Source of the DNA: Botryosphaeria dothidea | Taxonomy: Eukaryota; Ascomycota; Dothideomycetes; Botryosphaeriales; Botryosphaeriaceae | DNA length: 64,000 bases | Direction of reading: 5' to 3' | Assembly (NCBI GenBank): GCA_011503125.2 | Contig: WWBZ02000040.1 | Span: 2,542,001-2,606,000 of the forward strand | Shown here: piece after piece, positions 1-12,062 of the stretch | Numbering within the stretch: the stretch's first letter is position 1 | Layout of the letters: every line of letters starts with the position of its first letter | Notes under the pieces: model-generated | Databases searched by the model: none | What the model was told of the DNA's origin: nothing | The model's input: the letters and a program-made list of their open reading frames with translations, nothing else | Position numbers and translations under genes: made by a program

Positions 1-3000
1 CCTGGGAAGCGACGCCGATTTCTCCGCCTTGGAGCTCTGTAAGTTCTCGCGAGATGAAGAGCCCAAGTCCGGAGCCCCCATACTCTCCATATGTTTTTGG
101 TGATGCTTGCGAGAAGCGGTGGAAGAGGAGCTTCATTTCGTCTTCAGTCAGTCCCTTCCCGGTATCTTCGACAGTGATTTGTAGAAATATATCCTCGCCA
201 GGTCCCCATTCCTGTGAGAATGTGTGATCCGGTCGTGACAAGCGTCGAGGGATATAGACAAGGTTGTTGTGGCCCGCGGAAGGCCTCTTCTGGGACGCGG
301 ACAAGAAGATTGAAATAGCTCGTTTATCCCGATCTCTGGTGAATTTTATGGCGTTGGTCAACAGATTGATCAAGACTTGTAGGAGGCGTGACGGGTCGAG
401 AAGGACTCTGTCAATGTTCATGTTGTCGTAGGATTGGTGAATCGATAGGTTTAGCTTGATATTCGCGCTGTTGAGCTCAGACTCGTACATTTTGATAGCC
501 CGTTCAATGAGCGTCACTGGCTGTACAAGATCAGGACATATAACAAGGAGGTTGGAATCGAGCTTGGAGAGTGTCAGAATGTCGTCAACTATGCGCTTTT
601 GGTGCTGTGCGCACAAAATGACTGTCTGGGCGCTGTCAATGATTATTTCCTGTGCTTCTGAATCCAGTAAGAGAGGCTCGCGGGGCTGGGAGCGTCGTCT
701 GTTTTCTGATTTGTCAAATTTGAGCGCCGTCAAGATGCCGTCAGCTGATTGCAGGATTGCAGAGAGCGGGTTGCGCATTTCATGTGATGTCATATCAATG
801 AAATTTTCGCTTTGCCGTTTCGTTTCCAAGGCATCTTCCAGCCTTTGAGCTTGTAGTTGCTGGCTCCATTTTTGGTGGGAAATATCCGTAAGCCATGCAA
901 GAATCCGCTGAGGCTCACCATCTTCGTCATATTTCAGGAAAGCGTTGGCAAGGATCCAAGAGTATTCCATTCGGTCTTTTTCATCCGTCGAAACCGGAGA
1001 ACTCCACTCTCGGTTCACTCGAAATTCGAATGGTTGGATGCTCTGACGTTGTACAAGTCTCTGCCATTGTTGCTCGACGTACTCGCGATCCTCCGGTATG
1101 ACGGTGCTTGACCATTGATGAGAATTAGCCCAAAAGTCCTCGCGTCGCGTGCCGGTCAGGTCGAGATAAGCTTTGTTCATCCACCGCGGTTCTATTGACG
1201 AGGTTAATGGTTAATAGACTCCTGCAGATTATTGTTAATCTAACTTACGGGCATCGAGTTGGAACACGACGCAGCCAATAGGTGCACATTCTGCTAGCGC
1301 TGTAAAAGTGGCCTCGGCAGACTCGGCTTCCTGCTTCCTTCGCTCAAGCTCTTTTGAGAACTTGTCGTGGCGAGAATTGTTTTCCTCTATTATTTCACGG
1401 CTCCTTCTTTGTTCTTCAGGCAAGAATATAGATGCAACTGCTTTGACGAGACGGTCATTGAGGAGACGTATGAAGACTTGATAGTCCTCGTCATAAGGTC
1501 TTCGTGGATTCAATCCAAGTATCAAAAATCCCCGAATGCTGGTACCGCTCAGAGGTGGGATGGGTAGTACTATTACCGTGGTAATTGGCTCACAGAATCC
1601 TCGACCTTCGATACACAATCCCGATATGGCACTTGGAAGAGTTCCGTCACTTTCACGAAGGACGGCGGGCTGTGCTGATGTCCATGCGCGCCGAAACGGA
1701 ACCGAGAAGCCATCGTCGCCTTCAGTGATGGGGAATGACGGAATCGCGGCCGGATGATTCTTCGGAATTCCAATGGTTCCTTCCAGGAAACAAGTTTTTG
1801 GTCTCGAGGAAGTGGAGCCCTCGGGCTGCGTCCCAATCCTCAGACCATGCTCGTTCACCGAGTAGAGAAAACCGAAAGGAATGTCTTGCAGGTTTGGTTC
1901 CAAACCAGACAGTATCAGCCCCCAGAGCTCGCTGATACTGCTCGCAGAGCCAGCCTTTTCTCCAAGGCATATGAGTGTATTGATGCGTCTTTCCGCAATA
2001 ACTTGGCTGGTGGACTCAACAAACTCATCCAAAGCCCCGATGGCTGTACCATCCGAATCGATTATCGGTAGCATTGTAAAATTCCCTGTTTTCACATTAG
2101 TTTCCAGTGGATACGCTTTTCAGACAACATATCAGTGTAATTTGCTGGTGCATTGAATACAGTTTGGGGGCAGGGGGGCTGGAGACATTGGGCAACAGAG
2201 CGCAAGGGGATGACAGTCAAACATTTGCCGACGAAGAGACAACGAGATGGGATTAGGTTGTGTACCGCAAAGATAATGACGGGATCGAACACATGAGGTT
2301 AAAATAAACTTACAGTATGTCTCCTCCAACCCCAAAGACTTGTTCCGGTTAATTGATAACAACAGATCCTGGACACGGGTGGCTTTACCATGCTGCATTG
2401 CAAGCTTTACGATACTCTTTATCGGTTTCCAAAGCTCTGAGAAGACTTGAGTTGGTCCATGACCGAGGGCAATCGGGTGCTTTTGTCCGATGAGCGCAAG
2501 ACAGGCCTCATTGTATACTAGGCACATATCCTTCCCCAAAGCAACAATCGAGGATCGGGACTGGAAAGAATGGTCACGGTAGTTTGTCTAAGGAGGTCGG
2601 GCCAGGTTGCGATAGGTCCGAGGGAGTGGATTTCCAGTCGTAGTCCAGGAAAAAGCAATAGTACTCGGGCAGGTCCTTCGGGGGTTCTTTGAGCCAGTCC
2701 AAGCACCGTGCCAGTGATACGGGCGGACTGAGAGGGCCGGACAAACGATCGCGCTCGGCTTGTTCATCTACGTCTTCCGAGTCAGAAGCTTGCGAGCTGA
2801 TTTCACTCAATCCCGCCTTCCGCCTGAGCTCCTCAGCGGATATGCTTGGAAAAGCAGCGCTTGGCTGGTACCCGAGGGTGCCGGTGCCGTCGTTCGAGCG
2901 ATCACGCTTTGTTGCATAGCGAGACTCGTCATCTATGGAAATGGCGGTTACGACTCTCCATTTCCGACGCAGCAAGAAGCTTGTCCACTGGCGGCCACCA

Positions 3001-3284
3001 AAACTGAGGCGGGAAGCGGCGCCGTCATTTTTGGCGCTCTCGGAAGTTGCTTGGAAGCGGGCCGCCCAGTCGTTGAAATGCCGACTGATGTTCTGGGTGG
3101 AGTCTGCAGATGCTAGCCGGCCAACAAAGTCTCGCAAAGCCTTATTCTGGTAGGAGAGCTTGGAGCGTGAGTTGTTGTGGGCGTCAAGAATGAAGGTGGG
3201 TCGGTCATCGTGATCGAGGAAGGAGGTGAGCAGGTCCATGCTATCTGCAACGACAGCATGCCCGCAATCATGTGAGGAGATCAT
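1..3284 (-). CDS. PAS-domain sensor histidine kinase (probably hybrid), 3' end outside window, frameshifted
   Basis: A multi-exon sensor kinase that would autophosphorylate a histidine and pass the phosphate along a His-Asp relay. Reading back from the ATG at 3284: a unique N-terminal stretch; a fungal PAS domain (about 2660-2130) with the WKSTP..LGPIATWP entry motif; a GAF-like middle region (about 2060-1500); a second PAS (about 1320-900); a HisKA domain with H-box SHEMRNPLSAI near 790-770; and a HATPase domain with N-box LLTNAIKF near 350, G1 box DTGKGL near 160 and G2 box GGSGLGLF near 70. Introns lie near 2320-2125 and 1245-1195. The receiver domain expected of a hybrid kinase would lie beyond base 1. 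Two single-base deletions relative to the family, at 2622-2624 and 2534-2537, break the first PAS. The family call is firm; the exact fungal HK group is not assigned. Confidence 0.85.
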
Positions 3285-4595
3285 TTCTGAGCTGCGCTCG
3301 GGCTGGGCCAGGGGCGGCGCATGTCATATCGCTGAAGAGAGGCGTTGGTGCGGGCGTGGGAAAGTGGCGTAGGCAGAGGTAGGTATATCTTAAGCCATGG
3401 CAGACAAAGAATGTGAGACGATGCAGGTGTGACGTCGCCGGCGAGACAAGTGCGCGATGGGATCGAGATGGAGTCATGGCGAGTTGGGGCGCTGCTACCT
3501 TGCAGCTTAGGCGGGAGCGCTGGTTTTGTGGAAAGAGCCACTATATAGGCAGTAGAGGGCGGATGCTGTTTTGTTTGGAAGCCGCCCGTCCGTCTCGTCT
3601 CGCGCAATCATCCTAGCATCCTAGCCGTCGATCCATCGGATGCAACTCCACAACCCTGCAAGCCGTTGCCCTATCGCCGCGGCCCTGTTCTCCATTGCAA
3701 CTACCAGCACCACTGCAGAGCCGGCGGGCACCTCTCGTGAGACGGCACAGCTCCCATCACGCGCCCGCGAGACTCCGGCAGCGACATAATGAATGCAGCG
3801 GCCAAGCTCGGGAGCTGATAGCTATCGTATTCTGCAACGGAAGACTAGACAGGGTCAGAGAGACTAGATTGCCACTGCCAAAGACTGTAGGCTCAGACCC
3901 TGCATGGCCGGCGAATGCCAGTGCGCAACGACGGAGCAACGCCCGAAGGCGGGCCGGGCGGCCGAGGGCTTGGGAGCGGCGAGCAGCAGAGCGGCGCAGA
4001 GCCCCTGCAGCTCCACACATGCACTGCGAGTCCGAGCAGGCTCGCTGCCCGACAGACAGGCACCGAGTCATGAGACGCGCTCCGCACAGCGCTGGCGCAG
4101 GACGGAAAGTAGTAACCTCGCAGCATCAGGCGTCACAGCTGCCTGATGTCAAAAGCGGGGGTATGGGGCAACAGAAAGCCGTTGGCCGCACAGGACAGCT
4201 GGCTGATCCGTGAGCACGCAGGATCGACGGCGCCCGAGTGCGGTGTTTCCGGCGGCGTGGGCGTTCGCATCTCCAAGCCGTGCGTATCAGCGCCGTCCTC
4301 TGCCTAGCCCAAGGCCCTGCATCAAGCCAGTGCCAAACCCTGCTTTGCCTCAGAACCCCGGGTCCTCCTGCGCCGCCATGTCATAGCTACCCATGGACCC
4401 CAGACCTCAGCAGATAATGTGCAGCACCCCGCCTACCGCCCGCTCAGGAACCTGGACCCCCTCCTTGTCCACCCAGGCCCGCCCCACGCCCTCCGCTATG
4501 TCATTGTGCGCCCCCCGGCCCTGCCCTCTGCTCGGCTAGTTCATGCTTTTTGTCGACGCCGCCTGTCCTCGCGCTCTCATCCCGCCCATTCCGCC
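3285..4595. other. Divergent intergenic region, histidine kinase / SAM-HMG gene
   Basis: About 1.3 kb, GC-rich, shared upstream region of two divergently transcribed genes. Open frames here lack family features and overlap each other on both strands, so I read none as coding. It presumably holds both promoters and long 5' leaders. Confidence 0.5.
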
Positions 4596-7325
4596 ATGTC
4601 TGCTGAGCTGGCCTACGTTCTCGATCGCATCAACCTGCAGGAATACCTCCCTGCCCTTGTGGAGAACGGCTTCGACACTGTACGTGCTCTTTCGCTGCTC
4701 TCAAAATAGCCCTCCCTCTGACCCGGCCAGTGGGATGTTGTTTGCGACATCACCGAGGACGACCTGGCCCATCTCGGCTTCAAACTAGGCCATCGTCGCA
4801 TTTTGCAGCGTGAAATTGCTGCCTCGCGCGGCAGTTCTCACGACCATCCTCTTGGCTCCCGCAGCACCTCCCAAAGCCCGAACACCATGGCTGCCCCCGA
4901 AAAGCCCACTGGCTGCCCGTCCTCCACTCCTCACACCGAAGAACGCACAAAGCGACGCTATCGCCGGAAACCTCGCCCCGATATCAATGCCCCCAAGAAG
5001 CCCAAGACTGCCTACGTCAATTTCGCCGACACCCTGCGCACCGATCCTCAAATTAGTTCCTTGTCCTTCGTTGAGATTGCCCGCGAAGTGGGACGCCGGT
5101 GGCAGGCCCTTCCGCCTGACCAAAAGCACGCCTGGGAATGCCAGGCCGCCCGTGACATGCAGGAGTACGAGGCTCAAATGGACGAATACAAAACCACTGA
5201 GAACTACCGCCGCTATCAGCATTATCTGAAATCCTTCCGCAACGACCAGACCCAGGGGAAAAAGCCGCGCACCGGGCCCAGGCCCGCCCTGGATCAGGGG
5301 CGGAAGTCCAGGAGTAACTCGTCGGAGACTCTCTCTGTTGGTAGCGGCGAAGTCATCTCAAGGTCCAACTCATGTTCACTGCATTCAGACGATTGCCAGG
5401 CCGCCGTTGATCTAGCAATGCAAGAGCTCTCTGTAAGAAGGGATGAGGTGCTTGCCCTTGGTGCTCCCATCTTTGACGCTCGTCATCTGCCGCAAAAGGA
5501 CATGACTCAGAATGCGGCACTCTCATGTAGACTGGGAACGGGTTCTCTCCTCTTTCTCGTACGGGAGGAGCTCCTAGAGAGGGTGTTAGACGATGTTTAC
5601 AACAGGGCTAGCGCTGATCCACTTTCCCTAATCGTTGTATTTCTCATTGCTGCAGTCGGAGCACACTATGATGCTGAATGCATGTCTGACACGATGAGAC
5701 ATGGCCTCTTTGCTTCTGCCACACTCATCTTTGAATCCGAGTTCTCAGGCATCCTGAACGAGAGAGTCATGTGGATTTTCACTATTCTTTCCATTCATTC
5801 TCTTTTGGAGAAGCATATGGTTGCACGACATGTTGTCAGTAAGTGTTACCCTTCCCGTCTGAAGTCCACAGTCCTACCTCACACTCGAGCTCGGGCTACC
5901 CGATACCCTCAAACTATTGACCAAAATTTCGTTTCCTGGTCCTCCTCGTCGCAGTCTCATCTTATCCACAACAGATGACGTTCCCGCTAACGACGAGCCA
6001 GCCGCCGGTTTGCAAATTTCCAGATTGAGGAGCCAGATGTTAGAGGATTCCGAATCCGAGACACTGGACTCCGACGATGTGAAGAGGCTTGTCTGCACAT
6101 TGGTTTTCATGGAATGGTTTGTCAGAACCTGGGCAAAAATAAATGTTTACTAATTATTCTAGTTGGCTGTCAACCACTCTTGGCTACAAGGCAGATGTGC
6201 GAACAGAAGACATCACGGTATGCGATGCTTCTTTTTCGCCGAAAAGAAAAGCAGAAAACGGCTGACATCCATAGCGCGCATGCTCTATTCACGAGATCTC
6301 CCCCAATGTCACTGACGCCATCTATTACCAAGCATGCAAAATTGGTCTCGTCTCAAGAGAGATCGCTAATATTACTGTACACAAATCCGCAAACGCAGTA
6401 AGGACAGAGCACATAGAATTACTGACTGAAAAGCTGGACGGTTGGTATAAGGAATTGCCCGCAAACATGCATCTAGCGGCCCTCACAGACGAGAAGCAAT
6501 CGGCATGTCTGACCTTTTACCAACGAAGGGCCATTCTGATGGTCCACATGTTTTACCTGGGCGCTATCATCAGCGTTTACCGGCAGTTACTACTCCAGGC
6601 CTGCCAGGCTCGGATCCAGTCAAAGTGGAACCTGGATATGCCGTACTCGCAGATTCAAAATTACCGAACGCGCTGTTCAATAGCTGCGCAGCAAATGGCG
6701 CGCATGATGCCGCTCATAAGCTTCACCGGTGCTATGACCAGGCGCTGCTGGGTGATGATGTAAGTATGCTTTATTTGATCGCTTGCTCAGTCGACACTCA
6801 TAGATCCCACACAGCTACTGGGCTTTCCATTCCTGCACGGTAATCCTCTTCGGCATTGCGCAACAAATGTTGGACAAGAGGCCAACAACAATTGAAGAGG
6901 ACTTTTCCTTTGCTAAGGTCTGCGTCGACATTCTTTCCATTTGCAGCACCGCAGAACCTGTCGCTGCAAACTACCTCAGTCTCATACAACCTCTTTATGA
7001 CGCTCTTGTGGATAAACATAAATACTCAAAGTACGAGACAAGCAGCGCCGTCGATACGCCGGTCCAACAAGGATCGTCTATACCATTGGCATACTTCCCG
7101 CCTTTACAATCAGTGCAACTCGATTCACAGCACACGACTCCACTCGATATAGAACCACCTGACCGGAATCGCCCGGGAACGCTTGATTCAGAAATCGTAT
7201 CCATTGTTAAAAAACTATCGGACTTGCTCTCGGATCCTTTCTCGATGGGAATCAAGGCGAAAATCCAGGGTGTACGGGAAAGCAGCAACGCCGTCGGCAC
7301 TTATTCCGTTTTGTGGTGGAAATGA
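4596..7325 (+). CDS. SAM-domain / HMG-box transcription regulator with fungal TF-like C-terminal region
   Basis: The start is ATG 4596, giving MSAELAYVLDRINLQEYLPA, the first helices of a SAM domain. After an intron (near 4680-4730) the SAM domain finishes with ITEDDLAHLGFKLGHRR. A basic linker (RRYRRKPRPD) leads into an HMG box of about 70 residues (INAPKKPKTAYVNFADTLR to YEAQMDEYKTTENYRR). The C-terminal half, built over several introns, resembles the middle homology region of fungal transcription factors (YWAFHSCTVILFGIAQQML near 6810-6870). SAM would mediate protein-protein contact; the HMG box would bend or bind DNA in the nucleus. The splice near 5836-5880 is uncertain: the obvious GTAAGT donor does not restore frame, while a GTCAGT donor three bases upstream does. 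It ends at TGA 7323. Targets are unknown. Confidence 0.75.
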
Positions 7326-9668
7326 AGGCCCTGACAAGCACATCTCGCAAAAGAGAACAATGTTTCCATTTTGCGTAATATTCTGTCTTTGGGGACACAT
7401 GATTTCAGCCAGTTGAACTGGAACTGAACATAGGGATTCGGAGGAAGGACAGCACCGGGAGGCGCACTTGGATTTTCTGGAATACACAATCTGAGCCTCT
7501 TTTCCTTGGCACCGCTTGCCATGCTGGTCTTCGCCTATGGCCGTCTCAAACCTGGCAACGGGTGTCAAATTGCGGTCATAGCAATTGACGCGGCCATCCC
7601 ACAGCTTGGCGGGGCTTGGAACCGGGCTAGCCTACTCCGAACAACAGGCCAGCTGGCAAGCATCTACGTATCTCTGGCCTTCGCAAGCTGATCTGCATTC
7701 GGAGTATACCCCGACTCCCTGGATACACAAGGTGGGCGTTGCGGCAAGCTGTCGCCGAATAACGAGCGCGCCAACATCATTCTGCTGTTGTGGAATATTT
7801 GATGACGACATTTGCGTTTTTGCGCACCGTTCATTTGGGCAGGGCCCTTCCCGCTTCTGGTTACACGCAGTCAGTCTGCTGCGAGCAACTTACTCAGAAT
7901 CCATGCAGGAGCAACAGTGTAGCCCTAAGATGTGGCACGTTACGGGGCTTCCGTGCATACGAATTCGTGGTCTATGACTCGGCACAGCTTCTCCATACAG
8001 GCATTGTTTTTATCCGAGCCTGTTGCGGTGAGTGGAGATATGATGAGAGAGGCGATGCGGTCTGTCAGAGCACATAAACGGTAAGGCCGGCATCGAGCGA
8101 GCCCGCAGATGATCAAAGATATGAAGAAGGAAGGCACTGGTTGCGTCATGCTCGGTTCCGAGGGTCTCGCGAAGTCAAAGCTGGCGATAATCGCCACTGG
8201 TCCCGGCCGCCGGAACGAACGTGCGGCACTCTGTGATGAGGCATCTGCGTGCCGCGTCCGGGCCGGTCCCGCCGCATCGCCCGAACACGGCCGTTGGGCA
8301 GCAATGCTGTGATGCTAGCCGAGTTTCTGGACCCAAATCAGCAGGTAGAAAACTGGACTCTTATAAGGGGTCACATCCGTTGGCCGACGTCATCTCACAT
8401 TACCGTCAATGTTTCTCCAGCCCAACGATCCCGTCTGCCGCAGAATCATCTCCATCGCGAAATACATCATCATGCCAGCAGTATATTCGAAACACACTCC
8501 AAGCTGTTTTCCCAGTCCGGACATCTTTCCCCTCGGCCATCGTCGGCACAGCCTCGGAAGCATTTGAGCGGAGGGAAGGAGCGGTGTTGGGCCAGTTTCT
8601 GCTCCACCTTCGCCTCGTCCTCTTTGGGCTCTACCCATGCCTTATCACCAATAAGGGTCGATTGATCAGCAGTGGCAACTGACACAAGCAACCGCAGCAG
8701 CTTGGCTTGAGCCACTCTCTGGGCCGTCTCCGCGGGACTTCCCTCCCACTCCCTGAGTAATTGCCTTTGTAGCACTCTCCTGCTTTGTGGATCTCCTCAC
8801 GCCTCACTTGAAGCCATTTGTAAACTTTGTGCGCCTTCATACATACGTGTTGTGGAGTTCTGGTCCACAAGGTTGATCACGAAATCTACTGTTTCGATCG
8901 AATAACGCAGAGACGTTTCTTTTCTATTCATGCAGGGGTCATTGGTTGACTCTCATCCGATTAATGCACTCGATTTGCATATTCTGTGCTACTCTAGAAC
9001 TTGTGGAGAAGCTTCTTATGTTCAGAGACAGGGGACAGATTGCCAGGGCTCTCCCGCCATTGACCGCCATTGGACCACGCAGCCGCAATGCTTTTAGACC
9101 GCCCGAGCGAACAATCATCACCGCACATAGGCAAGAGTGCCCGAAAACTCACACTACTTAAGGGAATTACATTTGTGGCCAAAGTCTATATCTCATTATG
9201 AACCGACCAGAGCTCTGTAGATGGATTCCCGTCGCTGCGATACGTGAGAACCACAACGAAAATTTGTAGATGCCACATTTCGCCCCGCCAACTCGCCGGA
9301 TCTCCGTACTAAATTAACTCTCTACACACTGCATAGTCTACCGAACTATGGAACCGCAGCAGCGCCAACCGCGCGCGGCCTATCTCCGACAGGCAACACT
9401 AAGTAATATGAGGTGGCTTACTGGAGGCTTGCAATAGCACAGAAATCGCTCGTTATACTCCCTTATCCAGGTGAAAGTATTGTCGTTACTACTGAAAACT
9501 AGATCCGGACACCTGCTTCAACTCGAACTTCCTATCTCGCTCGCTCCTACCATACTTTCGGAACTGACGTCGCATCGAAACCCTACTCCTTCACCGTTGC
9601 AATAAGCCCCCCAGCGCGAGCGTGTATCATACGGGATAATTTGAGTGGAGGTGATACTGCGGCTCAAA

Positions 9669-9700
9669 GGGGGGGAGGGGAGGGGGCGGGGGGGGGGGTG
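9669..9700 (+). repeat. G-rich low-complexity tract
   Basis: Thirty-two bases almost entirely G, broken only by two single A, one C and a T. At least four G-runs of four or more bases are separated by single bases, so the plus strand fits the sequence rule for an intramolecular G-quadruplex. It is in non-coding DNA. Confidence 0.8.
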
Positions 9701-11313
9701 TTTGAAACAAGATCCGTTCGTCCCTCAACGCACGCCACCCATCCCCTGGAGCCTTCACTTACGACAGTTCGCTCCTGAGTACTGTCGCGTTGGCGTCCAG
9801 TGGCTTGCGGAGCAGTTAGGTCCGGCGAGGGTGGCAGGATGGTGGAGAGGCGATCGGTGGCTGTGACGCTTTGGTGGTAAGCGAGCGTGGGCTAGTGCAC
9901 AAATTTGCGAACAGGAGTGAGGAGGACTAATTGCACGAACCACATGTTAGAAGTGATGATGGCGGTTTGGATAAGAGTGGCATTGGCTGACTTGACGGTA
10001 GAACGGCGTTTCGACCGTGTATTCACCAGGGCCACGCCCAGATGAAAATTCGCTCAACTGCGTGCTACACTATTCCTGCGAGTCTTTTCGACACTCGGTC
10101 GTCCTTGGCCGCGATAATGGACACACCAGGCCTACAAGGCAGCTGTTTTGGAGCGAGACTTACAGTACGATACTTGCCACTGCAACCACAACGTGGATTT
10201 TCGAGAAGTGTTTTCTGGGCTAGCGATATGGAAGGGGTGGCAATGTGACGTTGACATGCCATTAGAGAGGATCCACCGCCAAAGACCAAGACAAGCTGCG
10301 GAACTTCTTCAGTCGATCAAATTGCCCTTTCAGAAAACGATTCCATGAGACCATGGCGTAAGAATGCCATTTCAGGAAGGCTTCCAGCTGGGCGTTGTCT
10401 TGTGCGATGATGCACCACCTTTTGGGGATGAGACGCGGCTCCACTGCTCCCGAAGTGGCCCACATTACGAAGAACAAAAACTAAAGCTGGTCGAAGGCCG
10501 AAAACCCCCAACATTGCTTTTCCATCCAATTTAATGGTAACTTACGTTGCATGATGCTGTTTAAGATCCGCCGTGGTTCTGCCGAAACATGACTGCTCTA
10601 ATCCCGTTTACTACCCGTGGTGGTCTGGGTCTCAAAGCGCCTCCAACCGGTAATTCCCTCCTCTTGCCGGACTTTCATCACTCTGTTCGCCATTATTTAC
10701 TTTCTTGAGTAATCTAGCAGATCCCAAGAAGGAAGATCAAGCAAGAAGTGTAAAAGCGCGAATGGCGAAGGTTGGGCGGGCCTCGTCAGCGCCGCGTAAT
10801 CCCCCCCATGGAGTGTGCCTAAACGATCCCTACAAAACCACTATTAAAGAAGCCTAAGGTTTATCTAATAAGAACCTTGAACCTACTTTCCGAGGCACGA
10901 AAATACCAAATGGCACAAGATCCGCCCAATCAGGCCACGTCTTGGCGTCGCGACATTAACTCCTGTGTCCCAACGGTCGCCAAGAGGTGGTCATTGACAT
11001 TACGAGCTGTCTCTGACCCGCCGACGATCTGCCTTACCCTCACGCGATTACGAGACACATGCCAATACCGGTCAACACACCTCTCAAACTTTCCGAGGTT
11101 TTAGGCTCGACCAGACCTGCGGGATTCCAATAGTTTAGGTGCGTACTGGATGCCTATGGAGAGAATTCTGGGACGTTGAGCTGCAGAAATGACTTCAGCG
11201 CCTTGTCAAATGAGGAAATCTGCCTGAAAAGAGTTTCGATCAAAGAAGCGGAGTTGCACGCCTGAGCATCACCTCTGTTGGATCATGAGCGGCCAAGGTT
11301 CGGACAAGATGGG

Positions 11314-11321
11314 TATAAATA
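11314..11321 (+). promoter_or_regulatory. TATA box of the proline-rich secreted protein gene
   Basis: A consensus TATAAATA 108 bases before the last TATA base-to-ATG interval begins at 11429. The spacing suits a short leader rich in CAA and CAAG repeats (11350-11428). Confidence 0.6.
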
Positions 11322-11428
11322 TGGGCGCGGCGTGGGCAGGAGAAGCCCAGAATCATCAAGCAAATCAACCAAGCCTCTCAAGCAAGTCTTCCAAACCACA
11401 GTACAACAGAACAACAACGGAAAGCAAC

Positions 11429-12062
11429 ATGCGTTTCTCTCATAGCTTTCTGCTGGCTCTCGCCTCAGTCAGGTAAGAGTCTCCCGTCACACCCAAGCAA
11501 GGCATGGCACCAATGACTTCTCCCCAACAGCATCACCACCGCTCTTCCAGTTGGCTTTGAGGATGAGAACCAGTTAGAGGCGAGGCAGGGCCCACCACCT
11601 CCTGAGCAGCCTCAGCCCGGTGGTCCTCCGCCCCACCACCCGCCCAGGGACGAGAACTCACTTGACGAGCGTGGACCATTAGGGCCTCCTCCTCCCGGCC
11701 CCAAACCTGGCCCCGGCCATCCTCCGCTCGACTCTCGCGGCGCACCTCCACCTCCTCCTGGCCCCAAGCCTGGCCCCGGCAAGCCTCCGCTCGACTCTCG
11801 CGGCGCACCTCCACCTCCTCCTGGCCCCAAGCCTGGCCCCGGCAAGCCTCCCGTCGATGCTCGCGGCCCGCCACCGAAGCCGGCTCCTGGGAAACCGGGC
11901 AAGCCGCCCGTCGACGCCCGTGACACGCCGCCGCCGCCCCCTCAGGATCCCAAGCCGGGGCCCGGGAAGCCTCCGGTTGATGCTCGTGGCGCGCCGCCCG
12001 CTCCTGAGAAGCCGGCGCCGCAGCAGCCTGGCCCGGGCAGGCCGCCGCAAGTCATGGTCTGA
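11429..12062 (+). CDS. Secreted proline-rich tandem-repeat protein
   Basis: Exon 1 (11429 to about 11472) encodes MRFSHSFLLALASV, a signal peptide completed after a 58-base intron ending CCCAACAG near 11530. The mature part is very rich in Pro and Gly. It is organised in about six units of 19-22 residues, each opening with an acidic-x-Arg motif: LEARQ, LDERG, LDSRG, LDSRG, VDARG, VDARD, VDARG. The core is close to APPPPPGPKPGPGKPP. Two 63-base DNA repeats (11727 and 11790) are identical. No enzyme domain is present. The protein is presumably secreted; it could be an extended wall or matrix protein, or a precursor cut after the regularly spaced Arg. I know of no named family for it. It is convergent with the SDR at 12457. 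Confidence 0.75.
11727..11852 (+). repeat. Two perfect 63-bp tandem repeats within the proline-rich gene
   Basis: The unit beginning CTCGACTCTCGCGGCGCACC at 11727 recurs at 11790 without mismatch and encodes 21 residues. Flanking units are diverged copies of the same module. Perfect copies suggest recent duplication or homogenisation and likely copy-number variation between strains. Confidence 0.85.

Larger units (their letters stand above)
7326..11428. other. Long gene-free region
   Basis: About 4.1 kb with no reading frame that shows a family motif, consistent splice sites or a long intact frame. It contains a G-rich tract (9669-9700) and, at the right end, the TATA box of the proline-rich gene. 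No transposase or reverse-transcriptase motif was recognised in any frame. Confidence 0.5.

Noticed and set aside
3695..4213. A 172-residue plus-strand frame upstream of the HMG gene
   Set aside because: Arg/Ala-rich low-complexity translation of GC-rich leader DNA with overlapping minus-strand frames.
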